DNA of 32,269 nt from Terriglobia bacterium (GTDB taxonomy: Bacteria > Acidobacteriota > Terriglobia > Bryobacterales > Bryobacteraceae). The notes under the pieces were generated by a model that worked only from the letters and a program-made list of their open reading frames with translations, was not told the DNA's origin and searched no databases. The stretch's first letter is position 1. Every line of letters begins with the position of its first letter. Both the position numbers and the translations under genes were made by a program. Location: NCBI GenBank assembly GCA_010084195.1, contig RGPS01000045.1, forward strand, positions 1-32,269, read 5' to 3'. Below, piece by piece: positions 20,148-27,514 of this stretch.

Positions 20148-20801
20148 ATGTTTCGTCTCGCATCCCGACCTCTGGCTCTCAGTGTCTGCACCTCCATGGC
20201 GCTGGCCATCAGTTTCGCTCAACCCTCAGGACCTGGCATCTTCACCGGTCAGAGCGCCATCGGCGCAGCCGGACCTGGTGGCAGCGCTGTATTTGACGCT
20301 CAAAAGGGCGAATACCGGGTCACCGGCGGCGGGGCCGATGTGTGGGGTACGTCCGACGACTTCCACTACGTGTGGAAAAAAATTTCCGGAGACCTGACCT
20401 TTAGTGCTGACATCGGCTGGGAGGGAGCGGGGGCGTTTCCGCGCAGGAAAGCGATGCTCATGATTCGCCAGAGTCTGGACGCCGGTTCCGCCTATGTCGA
20501 TGCTGCCGCTCACGGCAACGGTCTAACCTCGCTGCAGTTTCGTGGTAAGTCCGGCGAGCAGACGTACCAGATCCTCACCCAAATCGATGGCCCCGTACGC
20601 GTGAGGATCGTGAGAAAAGGAAACCGCTACACGGTCTTCGCCGGGAAACCTGACGGACCGCTAACTCCACTTGGCCCCGTCGAGTTTATCAACCTGACCG
20701 ATCCCGTGTATATCGGCCTCGGCGTGTGCTCCCACCTGGCCGGCACTCTGGAGACGGCGATCTTCACCAACGTCACGCTACAACAACAAACTGGCACATG
20801 A
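20148..20801 (+). CDS. Secreted concanavalin-like (DUF1349-type) protein
   Basis: A 217-residue exported protein. The ATG at 20148 begins a signal peptide (MFRLASRPLALSVCTSMALA); the open frame upstream to 20022 lacks it. The mature part resembles the beta-sandwich domains related to DUF1349: FDAQKGEYRVTGGGADVWGTSDDFHYVWKKISGDLTFSADIGW, then RKAMLMIRQSLDAGSAYVDAAAHGNGLTSLQFR and IGLGVCSHLAGTLETAIFTNV. Similar domains occur at the end of TolB-like beta-propeller proteins in Acidobacteriota. It may bind carbohydrate, but no catalytic residues can be named. It is divergent from the PEP-CTERM gene with 164 bp between. Confidence 0.72.
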   Translation: MFRLASRPLALSVCTSMALAISFAQPSGPGIFTGQSAIGAAGPGGSAVFDAQKGEYRVTGGGADVWGTSDDFHYVWKKISGDLTFSADIGWEGAGAFPRRKAMLMIRQSLDAGSAYVDAAAHGNGLTSLQFRGKSGEQTYQILTQIDGPVRVRIVRKGNRYTVFAGKPDGPLTPLGPVEFINLTDPVYIGLGVCSHLAGTLETAIFTNVTLQQQTGT

Positions 20802-20845
20802 ATTGCATCGCATACAGTACTGAACCCAGAAGGAGGTTCACAAAC

Positions 20846-21115
20846 ATGCCACTCTCCATCGTGATCCTGATTGCTATGACCGTAGTCGTCGCCGTCCTTG
20901 CCGGCTACCGGATGATAATTGCCCGAAAGGAAGATGACACTATCCACATGAACGATCCCCGAGGCGAAATAGTGTCCAACCAAAAAAGGGTAGCCACATC
21001 TCTTGCCAGTATTGACCGGGTAGGGATTGCCGTCACCATCGCCACCGCCGTATATGGTGTCGCACTGCTGGCAAACTCGCTCTATCAGGACCTGGCGCAT
21101 CCAGGCTTGCAGTAA
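20846..21115 (+). CDS. Small two-segment membrane protein, function unknown
   Basis: An 89-residue protein with a strong AAGGAGG ribosome site eight bases before the ATG. It has a membrane segment at about 3-20 (LSIVILIAMTVVVAVLAGY), a charged stretch with RKEDDTIHMNDPRGEIVSNQKRV, and a second membrane segment at about 60-77 (VGIAVTIATAVYGVALLA). I do not recognise a family. It follows the DUF1349-type gene by 44 bp and is followed by an intrinsic terminator. Confidence 0.65.
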   Translation: MPLSIVILIAMTVVVAVLAGYRMIIARKEDDTIHMNDPRGEIVSNQKRVATSLASIDRVGIAVTIATAVYGVALLANSLYQDLAHPGLQ

Positions 21116-21164
21116 AGGTGACAACGCGCAGGTCTGCGCCAGGCCGCGCAGTTCCTGAATCCGG

Positions 21165-21193
21165 ACCCCGGGTGCACCAGGCCCCGGGGTTTT
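21165..21193 (+). terminator. Rho-independent terminator of the small membrane protein gene
   Basis: Stem ACCCCGGG/CCCGGGGT with a 10-nt loop, ending in TTTT at 21190-21193, 49 bp after the stop codon. Confidence 0.7.
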
Positions 21194-21249
21194 GCCAGAC
21201 CTCTGCAAGTGCCCTGGTGAAGCCTTCCCCACAGCGCGACATGATCCAG

Positions 21250-21270
21250 GCTATACTGATAATGTATAGC
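21250..21270. promoter_or_regulatory. Inverted repeat, possible operator or promoter upstream of csp
   Basis: A perfect 7-bp inverted repeat (GCTATAC/GTATAGC) around a 7-nt AT-rich centre, 186 bp before the csp start. It contains TATACT at 21252-21257, a plausible -10 box, though no good -35 is seen. It lies in the 340-bp gap 21116-21455, which holds no gene but does contain a terminator, this repeat and a leader hairpin. Confidence 0.4.
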
Positions 21271-21315
21271 TGATCGTTCTTTGGTGCTTGTCCTGAATCG
21301 CAATAACCAACAGTA

Positions 21316-21355
21316 GGGCTGCGCAGCTGAAATCCGCTGTGGCAGCTCTTTTTTT
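21316..21355 (+). terminator. Intrinsic terminator or attenuator in the csp leader
   Basis: An imperfect hairpin (GGGCTGCGCAGC paired with GCTGTGGCAGCTC, loop of about 8 nt) is followed by seven T. It lies 100 bp before csp. If csp is transcribed from the upstream palindrome region, this is an attenuator; if csp has its own nearer promoter, it ends a short transcript. A second small hairpin with a GGAA loop follows at 21373-21388. Confidence 0.65.
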
Positions 21356-21455
21356 GTTTGGAGCGGGCTTATCCTGGAGGAATCCAGGGTTGGGGCAGTT
21401 CTGGAAACAGAACCAGGCGCTGTTAGCTTTGATTTTTAGTTAGAGGTTTTTTAGC

Positions 21456-21659
21456 ATGAGAGAAAAAGGTACTGTGAAGTGGTTTAACGCGGCCAAGGGC
21501 TTCGGATTCATTCAGCGCGAAACAGGCGAAGACGTCTTCGTTCATTTTTCCGCCATCCAGTCGAACGGTTACCGTTCGCTCGATGAAGGTGCGCGAGTTG
21601 AGTTCGAAGTGACCCAGGGGCCCAAGGGTCTCCAGGCGTCGAACGTAACCGTAATCTAA
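21456..21659 (+). CDS. Cold-shock protein, CspA family
   Basis: A 67-residue single-domain OB-fold RNA chaperone. It has the RNA-binding motifs KGFGFIQ (RNP1) and VFVHFSAI (RNP2), the N-terminal [12 protein letters not shown] and the ending LQASNVTVI, all standard for the family, at the standard length. A TAGAGG ribosome site precedes the ATG. The long structured leader suggests post-transcriptional control, as is known for other csp genes. A GC-rich inverted repeat at 21671-21705 without a T-tract follows the stop. Confidence 0.95.
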   Translation: MREKGTVKWFNAAKGFGFIQRETGEDVFVHFSAIQSNGYRSLDEGARVEFEVTQGPKGLQASNVTVI

Positions 21660-21774
21660 ACAATCTGCGCCGGGTGGGCGGGGACTTTCGGGTTCCTGCC
21701 CACCCGCAACACCCATTTGTCGTCCTGTAATCGGGTGTCTGTGGCGCAAACCAAACCAATCTAGTTGAGGTGGA

Positions 21775-21993
21775 ATGAGTAAAGAAGACAGTATAGAAGT
21801 AACCGGAACGGTCCTGGAAAAATTCCCAAGCGGACTGTTCAGCGTTCAGCTCGAGCACGAACGCATCGTTCTCGCGCATCTCGCCGGTCGTCTCCGCCGC
21901 AATCGTATCCGCGTTCTTGCGGGCGACAAAGTCACCATGGAGCTTTCCCCATACGATCTGACCAAGGGCCGAATCACCTTCCGCCACCGGTAA
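21775..21993 (+). CDS. infA: Translation initiation factor IF-1
   Basis: A 72-residue S1-like OB-fold protein that binds the 30S A site during initiation. The order [69 protein letters not shown] segments matches IF-1; the ending KGRITFRHR is diagnostic. It is outside any ribosomal protein operon here. Its TAA stop shares bases with the first codon of the wecB reading frame (GTAA), so wecB translation is probably coupled to it. Confidence 0.95.
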   Translation: MSKEDSIEVTGTVLEKFPSGLFSVQLEHERIVLAHLAGRLRRNRIRVLAGDKVTMELSPYDLTKGRITFRHR

Positions 21994-23114
21994 GAGCGCT
22001 TTTCATTTTCGGCACGCGCCCCGAAGCCATAAAACTTTCCCCCGTCATCCTTTACATGAAGGCGCGTCCGGTCGCCTTCAACGTCCGTGTTGCCGTTACT
22101 GCACAGCATCGCCAGATGCTCGACCAGGTCCTGCAAGTCTTCCGCATCACCCCCGATTACGATCTCAATCTCATGCTCCCCGGCCAAACTCTGGCCACCT
22201 CCACCTCCCGCATGCTGGCTGCTCTCGAACCAGTCTTCCGTGACGCCAGCCCCGACATCGCCTACGTCCAGGGTGATACAACTTCCACTCTCTGCGGTGC
22301 ACTTTCTGCTTTTTACGCCGGCGTTCCAATCGGCCACATTGAAGCCGGCCTCCGCACGGGCGACATGCTGCAGCCCTTCCCCGAAGAGGCCAACCGTGTC
22401 CTGACCGGTCGCCTCGCCGCTCTCCATTTTGCGGCCACAAACGGTTCCCGCGACAACCTCCTCCGCGAAGGTGTTCGCCCCGAAACCATCCACGTGACCG
22501 GCAACTCCGGCATTGACGCGGTCTTGAACGTTCGCGACCGCCTGCAGGCAGGCCAATTGATGAGCGGTTCCGACTGGAGCTTCATCCACCCCAACAAACC
22601 TGTCATCCTCGTCACCGCCCACCGTCGGGAGAGCTTCGGGGAAGGTATGGATTCCATTTGTCGTGCGCTCCTGCGCCTGGCCGCCCGCGGTGACGCCGAA
22701 ATTGTTTTCCCTGTTCATCGTAATCCCAACGTTCTTGGCCCGGTCCAGCGCCAACTCGGCAATGTGCCGGGTATCCATCTTCTGGAACCCCTCGACTATG
22801 TTCCGTTCGTTGACCTGATGAGTCGCGCCGCCATCCTCCTCACGGATTCTGGAGGTGTCCAGGAAGAAGGCCCGTCTCTCGGTAAACCGGTTCTGGTGAT
22901 GCGGGAGAAGACGGAGCGCCCTGAGGCCGTGGAAGTCGGCACGGTCCGCCTCGTCGGTACCAATGAGGACCGCATTGTCGCTGAGGTCACCCGCCTCCTT
23001 GACTCCCCTGAAGCCCGCGCCACCATGTGCCATGTCCACAACCCCTATGGAGATGGCCACGCCAGCGAACGCATTGCAGACGCCACGCTTGAGTTCATGC
23101 GGTTGATAAGATAA
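21990..23114 (+). CDS. wecB: UDP-N-acetylglucosamine 2-epimerase, start codon non-canonical
   Basis: A non-hydrolysing epimerase interconverting UDP-GlcNAc and UDP-ManNAc for surface polysaccharide synthesis. Active-site residues are present: Asp in VQGDTTST, Glu in [10 protein letters not shown] and PEEANR, His in VTAHRRES, and the UDP-binding [29 protein letters not shown]. The first ATG in frame is at 22056, but the conserved N-terminus ([19 protein letters not shown]) is encoded upstream, from 21993. Going back through the whole of infA I find no ATG, GTG or TTG in this frame. The codon where GTG would be expected is GTA at 21990, overlapping the infA stop; an ATT at 22005 is the other option. 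fmdB follows after 12 bp. Confidence 0.9.
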   Translation, partial: VRALFIFGTRPEAIKLSPVILYMKARPVAFNVRVAVTAQHRQMLDQVLQVFRITPDYDLNLMLPGQTLATSTSRMLAALEPVFRDASPDIAYVQGDTTSTLCGALSAFYAGVPIGHIEAGLRTGDMLQPFPEEANRVLTGRLAALHFAATNGSRDNLLREGVRPETIHVTGNSGIDAVLNVRDRLQAGQLMSGSDWSFIHPNKPVILVTAHRRESFGEGMDSICRALLRLAARGDAEIVFPVHRNPNVLGPVQRQLGNVPGIHLLEPLDYVPFVDLMSRAAILLTDSGGVQEEGPSLGKPVLVMREKTERPEAVEVGTVRLVGTNEDRIVAEVTRLLDSPEARATMCHVHNPYGDGHASERIADATLEFMRLIR

Positions 23115-23126
23115 GGACAGAAATAC

Positions 23127-23501
23127 ATGCCCATCTACGAATACAAATGCCAGTCGTGCGGCAAGGTTTTTGAGCGCATCCAGAGGTTTGCGGATAGCCC
23201 TCTTACCACGCATGATGATTGTGGCGGCACCGTAGACCGGTTAGTCTCCGCGCCCGCTTTCCACCTCAAAGGCTCCGGCTGGTACGCGACCGACTATGCC
23301 AAGGGCGGCAGCGGTGGGCCCATAAAGCCGACCGACACCAGCAGTTCGCCTTCTTCGTCTGACAACAAAGGGTCGGATAGCAGCGCAGAATCCAAATCCG
23401 AAGCGAAGTCCGAAGCGAAGACCGAAAGCAAAACCGAGTCGAAACCCTCCGCCTCAGAATCTAAACCAGCAAGCAGCAGTTCTTCCTCGGACTCAAAGTA
23501 G
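23127..23501 (+). CDS. FmdB-family zinc ribbon protein with low-complexity tail
   Basis: A 124-residue protein. The N-terminal zinc ribbon is MPIYEYKCQSCGKVFERIQ, with C8 and C11, and a second knuckle where H29 and C32 replace the usual Cys pair (THDDCGG). The FmdB hallmark SAPAFHLKGSGWYATDYAKG follows. The last 60 residues are a Ser/Lys/Glu repeat tail built from near-identical SEAK/TESK units. FmdB was named as a putative regulator of formamidase, but the general role is unknown. It sits in a tight rightward run between wecB and nadA. Confidence 0.88.
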   Translation: MPIYEYKCQSCGKVFERIQRFADSPLTTHDDCGGTVDRLVSAPAFHLKGSGWYATDYAKGGSGGPIKPTDTSSSPSSSDNKGSDSSAESKSEAKSEAKTESKTESKPSASESKPASSSSSSDSK

Positions 23502-23532
23502 TACCGGGTCAGGGCTGCCGGAACACATTTTC

Positions 23533-24462
23533 ATGACTGCAGCACCCACCATCGCAGAAGAAATACTCGAACTCAAACGAGAGCGTCGGGCCATCATCCT
23601 GGCCCACCACTACCAGGACGCCGAGATTCAGGAAATCGCCGATTTCACGGGCGACAGCCTGGAACTTGCCCGCGCCGCCCGGGATACAGAGGGTGACGTT
23701 ATCGCGTTTTGTGGCGTCTGGTTTATGGCCGAAACCGCCAAGGTGCTCAGCCCGAACCGCATTGTCATCGTTCCTGACCGGAATGCCAGTTGCAGTCTCG
23801 TAGAGGGCTGCCCCGTTGAACCGATCCGCGAATACCGTCGCCGGAACCCGGACCACGTCATTGTCAGTTACATCAACACTTCCATTGAAGTGAAGGCTGA
23901 ATCCGACCTCCTCTGCACTTCTCGCAACGCAGTGAATATCGTCAATTCCATACCGGCCGACAAGACAGTTCTTTTTCTCCCGGACCGCAACCTGGGTAAC
24001 TATGTCAAGCGCCAAACCGGGCGCGAGAACCTGAAAATCTGGCAGGGTTCCTGTATTGTCCATAACACCTTCCCGGTCCGGCGGCTCCTCGAGGCAAAGA
24101 CGGCCCACCCCGAAGCCATTGTGGTTGCCCATCCGGAATGTCCGGAAGCCGTGCTCGACCACTCCGATTTCATCGGCTCCACGTCGGCCATTGTGGATTA
24201 CGTTGCCGCCCACGCCGGACGTGAATTCATCGTCATGACAGAGTCCGGGGTCGGTTTCTCCCTCGAACGTGTCGCCCCCACCAGCCGCTTCTACTACGTG
24301 GCTAACGAAAATTGCAATTGCAGCGAATGCCCTTTCATGCGCCTCAACACGCTTGAAAAACTCCGCGACTCACTACAGACCCTGGAACCCCGCGTGGAAC
24401 TCTCGGCTGACCTGATCGCCCGTGCCCTGTTACCACTGGAACGCATGTTGGCTGTAAAGTAA
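23533..24462 (+). CDS. nadA: Quinolinate synthase
   Basis: A 309-residue [4Fe-4S] enzyme that condenses iminoaspartate with dihydroxyacetone phosphate to quinolinate in NAD synthesis. The N-terminal AHHYQDAEIQEIADFTGDSLELAR is characteristic. Probable cluster ligands are C87 (ASCSLVEGC), C203 (AHPECPEAV) and C266 (CSECPFM), with GSCIVHNTF and MTESGVGFSLERVAP as further family segments. Length is normal. nadB and nadC are not in the window. moaA begins 4 bp after the stop, so the two are co-transcribed. Confidence 0.96.
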   Translation: MTAAPTIAEEILELKRERRAIILAHHYQDAEIQEIADFTGDSLELARAARDTEGDVIAFCGVWFMAETAKVLSPNRIVIVPDRNASCSLVEGCPVEPIREYRRRNPDHVIVSYINTSIEVKAESDLLCTSRNAVNIVNSIPADKTVLFLPDRNLGNYVKRQTGRENLKIWQGSCIVHNTFPVRRLLEAKTAHPEAIVVAHPECPEAVLDHSDFIGSTSAIVDYVAAHAGREFIVMTESGVGFSLERVAPTSRFYYVANENCNCSECPFMRLNTLEKLRDSLQTLEPRVELSADLIARALLPLERMLAVK

Positions 24463-24466
24463 CTCT

Positions 24467-25459
24467 GTGACCCCGCTGGTTGACACATTCGGTCGCCTCC
24501 ACGACAATCTGCGGATTAGTGTCACCGACCGCTGCAACATCCGCTGCTTTTACTGCATGCCGGAAGAGGGTGTAAAGTTCTTCGACCGGCACGATGTTCT
24601 CAGCTTCGAAGAAATTGAACGCTTCGTCCGGGCGTCGGTCCCGCTGGGCATCACCAAGCTCCGACTCACAGGTGGAGAACCTCTGCTCCGGCGGGACCTG
24701 CCGGAACTCATCCGCAAGCTTGTTGCCATTCCTGGGATCCGTGACATCGCCCTCACGACCAACGCCGTGCTGCTGGAACAGTATGCAGTCCCCCTTCGCG
24801 AGGCCGGGTTGCGACGCCTCAACATCCACCTCGACACCCTGGATCGGGAGAAATTCAAGCAAATTACCCGGCGCGACGACCTTCCCAAAGTGATGGCAGG
24901 CATTGACGCGGCCGTCAACGCCGGCTTCGAGAAGATCAAGATCAATGTCGTTGCGGTAAAGGGTCTCATCGAGCCCGATATTGTCCCCATGGCCCGCTAC
25001 TGCCGGGAAAGGGGCTTCGAACCCCGTTTCATCGAGTTCATGCCCCTCGACTCGCAGGCAATCTGGGAGCGCCGTCAGGTTCTCACCGCAGACGAAATGA
25101 TCGCTCAGATTTCGAGCGAAGTCGGCGCTCTTGAAGCCGTGCCCGACGCCGACCCCCGCGCTCCCGCCACCGAATACCGCTACAAGGACGGAAGCGGAAC
25201 CGTCGGCTTTATCGCCTCCATCAGCAAGCCCTTCTGCCTGAACTGCAACCGCATCCGCCTCACGTCAGACGGAAAGCTCCGCTACTGCCTTTTTGCAATT
25301 GAAGAAATGGACGTCAAAGGCCTGCTCCGCAATGGAGCCTCGGACGAGGACATTCAGGCGGCGATTCGGAAGAACGTAGCCGACAAGTGGCTCGGCCACG
25401 AAATCAACTCCCCCAAATTCGTTCCCCCGCCCAGACCGATGTATGCTATCGGCGGGTGA
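24467..25459 (+). CDS. moaA: GTP 3',8-cyclase (molybdenum cofactor synthesis)
   Basis: A 330-residue radical SAM enzyme catalysing the first step of molybdopterin synthesis. The radical SAM cluster motif is C23-xxx-C27-xx-C30 (DRCNIRCFYC). The second cluster, which binds GTP, is C257-xx-C260-x13-C274 (FCLNCNRIRLTSDGKLRYCLF). The protein ends in Gly-Gly, the conserved tail needed for activity. The GTG start at 24467 follows nadA by 4 bp. Other moa genes are absent nearby, so the pathway is dispersed. Confidence 0.96.
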   Translation: MTPLVDTFGRLHDNLRISVTDRCNIRCFYCMPEEGVKFFDRHDVLSFEEIERFVRASVPLGITKLRLTGGEPLLRRDLPELIRKLVAIPGIRDIALTTNAVLLEQYAVPLREAGLRRLNIHLDTLDREKFKQITRRDDLPKVMAGIDAAVNAGFEKIKINVVAVKGLIEPDIVPMARYCRERGFEPRFIEFMPLDSQAIWERRQVLTADEMIAQISSEVGALEAVPDADPRAPATEYRYKDGSGTVGFIASISKPFCLNCNRIRLTSDGKLRYCLFAIEEMDVKGLLRNGASDEDIQAAIRKNVADKWLGHEINSPKFVPPPRPMYAIGG

Positions 25460-25479
25460 TTGGCTCTTCAATACACCTT

Positions 25480-25704
25480 ATGGAAATCCATCTTACGTCA
25501 GAGCAGCACGCTCGCCTCGCGCAGTTTGCGACCCGCGTCGGCCTGAACGAGCAAGAGGTCGTGGTTGAAGCTATCGACAGAATGTTCGAGTATGATGAGA
25601 ACTTTTTCACCGCCGTTGAACAAGGCCGAGCTGCCGCCCGCCGTGGTGAACTGCTTGAGCACGAAGAGGTCGTTGACCGAATCGAGCAGTTGCTTCACGC
25701 GTGA
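25480..25704 (+). CDS. ParD-like ribbon-helix-helix antitoxin (orphan)
   Basis: A 74-residue protein starting at the ATG at 25480 (MEIHLTSEQHARLAQFATRVGLNEQEVVVEAIDRM), a ribbon-helix-helix DNA-binding domain of the ParD type, followed by a toxin-binding tail (GRAAARRGELLEHEEVVDRIEQLLHA) of the usual form. The open frame extends upstream into moaA without support. The gene overlaps the ParE start by four bases (GTGA), the classic arrangement for such pairs, but the toxin is broken. Confidence 0.85.
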   Translation: MEIHLTSEQHARLAQFATRVGLNEQEVVVEAIDRMFEYDENFFTAVEQGRAAARRGELLEHEEVVDRIEQLLHA

Positions 25705-25896
25705 AGCGTCTCCGCTGGACCGTCACCGCCTCGGATGACTTTGCCTGCGTTGTGAATCGCATTCGGGCTGATAATCCGGCTGCGGCCTACCCGCGAACTG
25801 GTCTTTCCACCCTGGCCCTACATCGTGGTTTACGAAATTCTCGACTCCGAAGTGCGAGTGCTCCACATTTGTCACGCCTCTCAGGACTGGCCCTGA
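25701..25896 (+). pseudogene. ParE/RelE-type toxin remnant with an internal deletion
   Basis: From the GTG at 25701 the first 28 codons read like a ParE N-terminus (KRLRWTVTASDDFACVVNRIRADNPAAA). The family C-terminus (RELVFPPWPYIVVYEILDSEVRVLHICHASQDWP, then TGA at 25894-25896) follows at once but in a different frame. About 35 residues of the middle are missing and the join is out of frame, so the product cannot be a functional toxin. The continuing frame to 25949 encodes nonsense. Confidence 0.85.
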
Positions 25897-26013
25897 TCCT
25901 CCCGGAACTTATCGCCAACACGCGGCGTCTACACCACCGAAAACACTAACATCTGCCTTTTTCGAGTCGACCGAAAACCCGGCAGCAGCACCGAAAACAG
26001 AGGGAGAACATTC

Positions 26014-26754
26014 ATGTTCGAGCAAACGTTCGTCGACACGCAGACCCGCGCCCGGCAGCCGTGGACCATGGCCGCCTCCGCAACACTCCAAACCGGCCTC
26101 GTGGGCCTCCTGATTCTCATTCCACTCCTCCATCCCGAGGGGCCACTCATGAGACTGGATGCACCACCGGTAATCTACCGACCCGTTACCGTAGTGCAGC
26201 CGCCACCGATACCCGTGAACCTCAGCAGGCCACCGCGAGCGACTTCGCTGTTGTTCTCGGATATCCTCCGGGCACCCACCAAGGTTCCGAGGGAGATCGC
26301 GAAGTTCACGGACGTGCCCGAGTTCGCGGGGCCAATATCTCCATTTCCGGCGCAGATCGGCCTGCCCTTCGAGGCGATCATCGGCGCTATACCTGACCGA
26401 ACGGCACCGCTGGCTGTCCGCCCTACAATCCAGCCGACCGTCGAACGCCCTCCGGCCCCAACCATGCCGCTCCGTGTGAGCACCAGCGTCCAGGCGGCGC
26501 TCCTGATCTTCGGGCCCAAGCCCGTCTACCCTCCTCTCGCCAAAGCAGCTCGAGTACAAGGCATCGTTCGCCTGCAGGCGGTCATTGGAATCGACGGAAA
26601 TATCCGCAACTTGCGCCTGACGAGCGGCCCCCCGCTCCTGGTAAAGGCCGCTCTCGACGCCGTCCAGCAATGGCGTTATCGACCGACGGTACTCAATGGA
26701 AGCCCGGTTGAAGTCGCCACCGAGGTAGATGTGAACTTCACCCTAACGCAATAG
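26014..26754 (+). CDS. TonB C-terminal domain protein
   Basis: A 246-residue inner-membrane protein. A membrane segment at about 19-40 (MAASATLQTGLVGLLILIPLL) is followed by a long Pro-rich periplasmic region and a C-terminal TonB domain from about 165 (PVYPPLAKAARVQGIVRLQAVIGIDGNIRNLRLTSG, VQQWRYRPTVLNGSPVEVATEVDVNFTL). It lacks the GWW-type signals of peptidases and resembles the many TonB-like proteins of Acidobacteriota. It probably links a membrane energy source or envelope complex to an outer-membrane partner; no ExbB/ExbD or receptor gene is nearby, so the partner is unknown. Confidence 0.82.
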   Translation: MFEQTFVDTQTRARQPWTMAASATLQTGLVGLLILIPLLHPEGPLMRLDAPPVIYRPVTVVQPPPIPVNLSRPPRATSLLFSDILRAPTKVPREIAKFTDVPEFAGPISPFPAQIGLPFEAIIGAIPDRTAPLAVRPTIQPTVERPPAPTMPLRVSTSVQAALLIFGPKPVYPPLAKAARVQGIVRLQAVIGIDGNIRNLRLTSGPPLLVKAALDAVQQWRYRPTVLNGSPVEVATEVDVNFTLTQ

Positions 26755-26786
26755 CCGACAACAGCCGATATAGAAGCAACTCGAAT

Positions 26787-26831
26787 CCGCGCTGCCCGAT
26801 CACACCTAGGTCTGGGGTGAGGGCAGCGCGG
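26787..26831. terminator. Long hairpin after the TonB-domain gene
   Basis: A perfect 11-bp stem (CCGCGCTGCCC/GGGCAGCGCGG) closing a 23-nt loop that itself has a short TCAC/GTGA stem. It begins 32 bp after the stop. There is no immediate T-tract. It may end the TonB-gene transcript or insulate the following toxin-antitoxin pair. Confidence 0.5.
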
Positions 26832-26894
26832 CGAGCTCGTTTCTTCAGTTCCCATTGCGGGCGAACTTTTTTCGAGCGCTCCATTTCGGCGATA

Positions 26895-27131
26895 ATGAAA
26901 TCAGTCATGCTCGACCGAATTACCTGGAATCCCAGTCAAATGAACGGCCAGCCCTGTATTCGCGGAATGCGCCTCTCGGTCCGTCGCGTGGTCTCCGCTG
27001 TTGCCGCCTACCCCGACCGGGCCGAGCTTTATCGGAACTACCCGGACCTTGACGAGGAGGACATCCGCCAGGCACTCGAATTTGCTGCCGCAAACCTCGG
27101 TGACGAAGTCTCTGAATTGTCCGCTGCTTGA
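26895..27131 (+). CDS. DUF433-family antitoxin
   Basis: A 78-residue protein with the DUF433 pattern: DRITWNPSQMNGQPCIRGMRLSVRRVVSAVAAYPDRAELYRNYPDLDEEDIRQALEFAA. DUF433 proteins are winged-helix antitoxins that pair with PIN-like toxins. ATG at 26895 is used; ATG at 26907 is equally possible. Its TGA stop overlaps the TTG start of the next gene (TTGA), as expected of a toxin-antitoxin operon. Confidence 0.87.
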   Translation: MKSVMLDRITWNPSQMNGQPCIRGMRLSVRRVVSAVAAYPDRAELYRNYPDLDEEDIRQALEFAAANLGDEVSELSAA

Positions 27132-27514
27132 TCCATTTCACGTTACTGCTTGACCAGGGAGTACCTGTTGACGCTGCGAACATACTTCGTCGGCGCGGGT
27201 ATCCCGCAACCCACGTTTCGGAAATCGGAATGAAATCGCATTCCGACGAAGCGATCATGGGGCTTGCCTCGCAACTCCACGCTGTGGTCGTGACGCTGGA
27301 TGCCGACTTTCACCCACTCATTGCAGTGCAGCGGCTCACGCGTCCCTCGGTGATCCGCCTCAGAATGGAAGGGTGCCGCGCCGAAGCCTTCGTGAACGTC
27401 GTGGAACCTGTGCTCACGCGCTTCAAGGTAGAAATCCTCAACGGAGCTCTCATTTCGATCCGTGGAACCCGCGTCACATGCCACTTGCTGCCCATCACCA
27501 GAGCGACTTTTTAA
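27128..27514 (+). CDS. DUF5615 PIN-like toxin
   Basis: A 128-residue protein of the DUF5615/Mut7-C PIN-like group, predicted to be an RNase toxin. The pattern is FTLLLDQGVPVDAANILRRRGYPATHVSEIG, with the first acidic residue Asp9, then the second acidic cluster VVVTLDADFHPLI, and RPSVIRLRMEGCRAEAF. The start is TTG at 27128, overlapping the antitoxin stop. The last 4 bp overlap the convergent ydjC-like gene. The gene looks complete, in contrast to the broken ParE upstream. Confidence 0.85.
   Translation: MIHFTLLLDQGVPVDAANILRRRGYPATHVSEIGMKSHSDEAIMGLASQLHAVVVTLDADFHPLIAVQRLTRPSVIRLRMEGCRAEAFVNVVEPVLTRFKVEILNGALISIRGTRVTCHLLPITRATF

Noticed and set aside
21846..23213. A 455-residue minus-strand frame covering infA and wecB
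   Set aside because: It is antisense to two well-supported genes and its sequence is low in recognisable structure; the length reflects the codon bias of wecB.
25909..26670. A 253-residue minus-strand frame opposite the TonB-domain gene
   Set aside because: Its composition is typical of antisense of Pro-rich coding DNA, and the + strand frame has a clear TonB domain.
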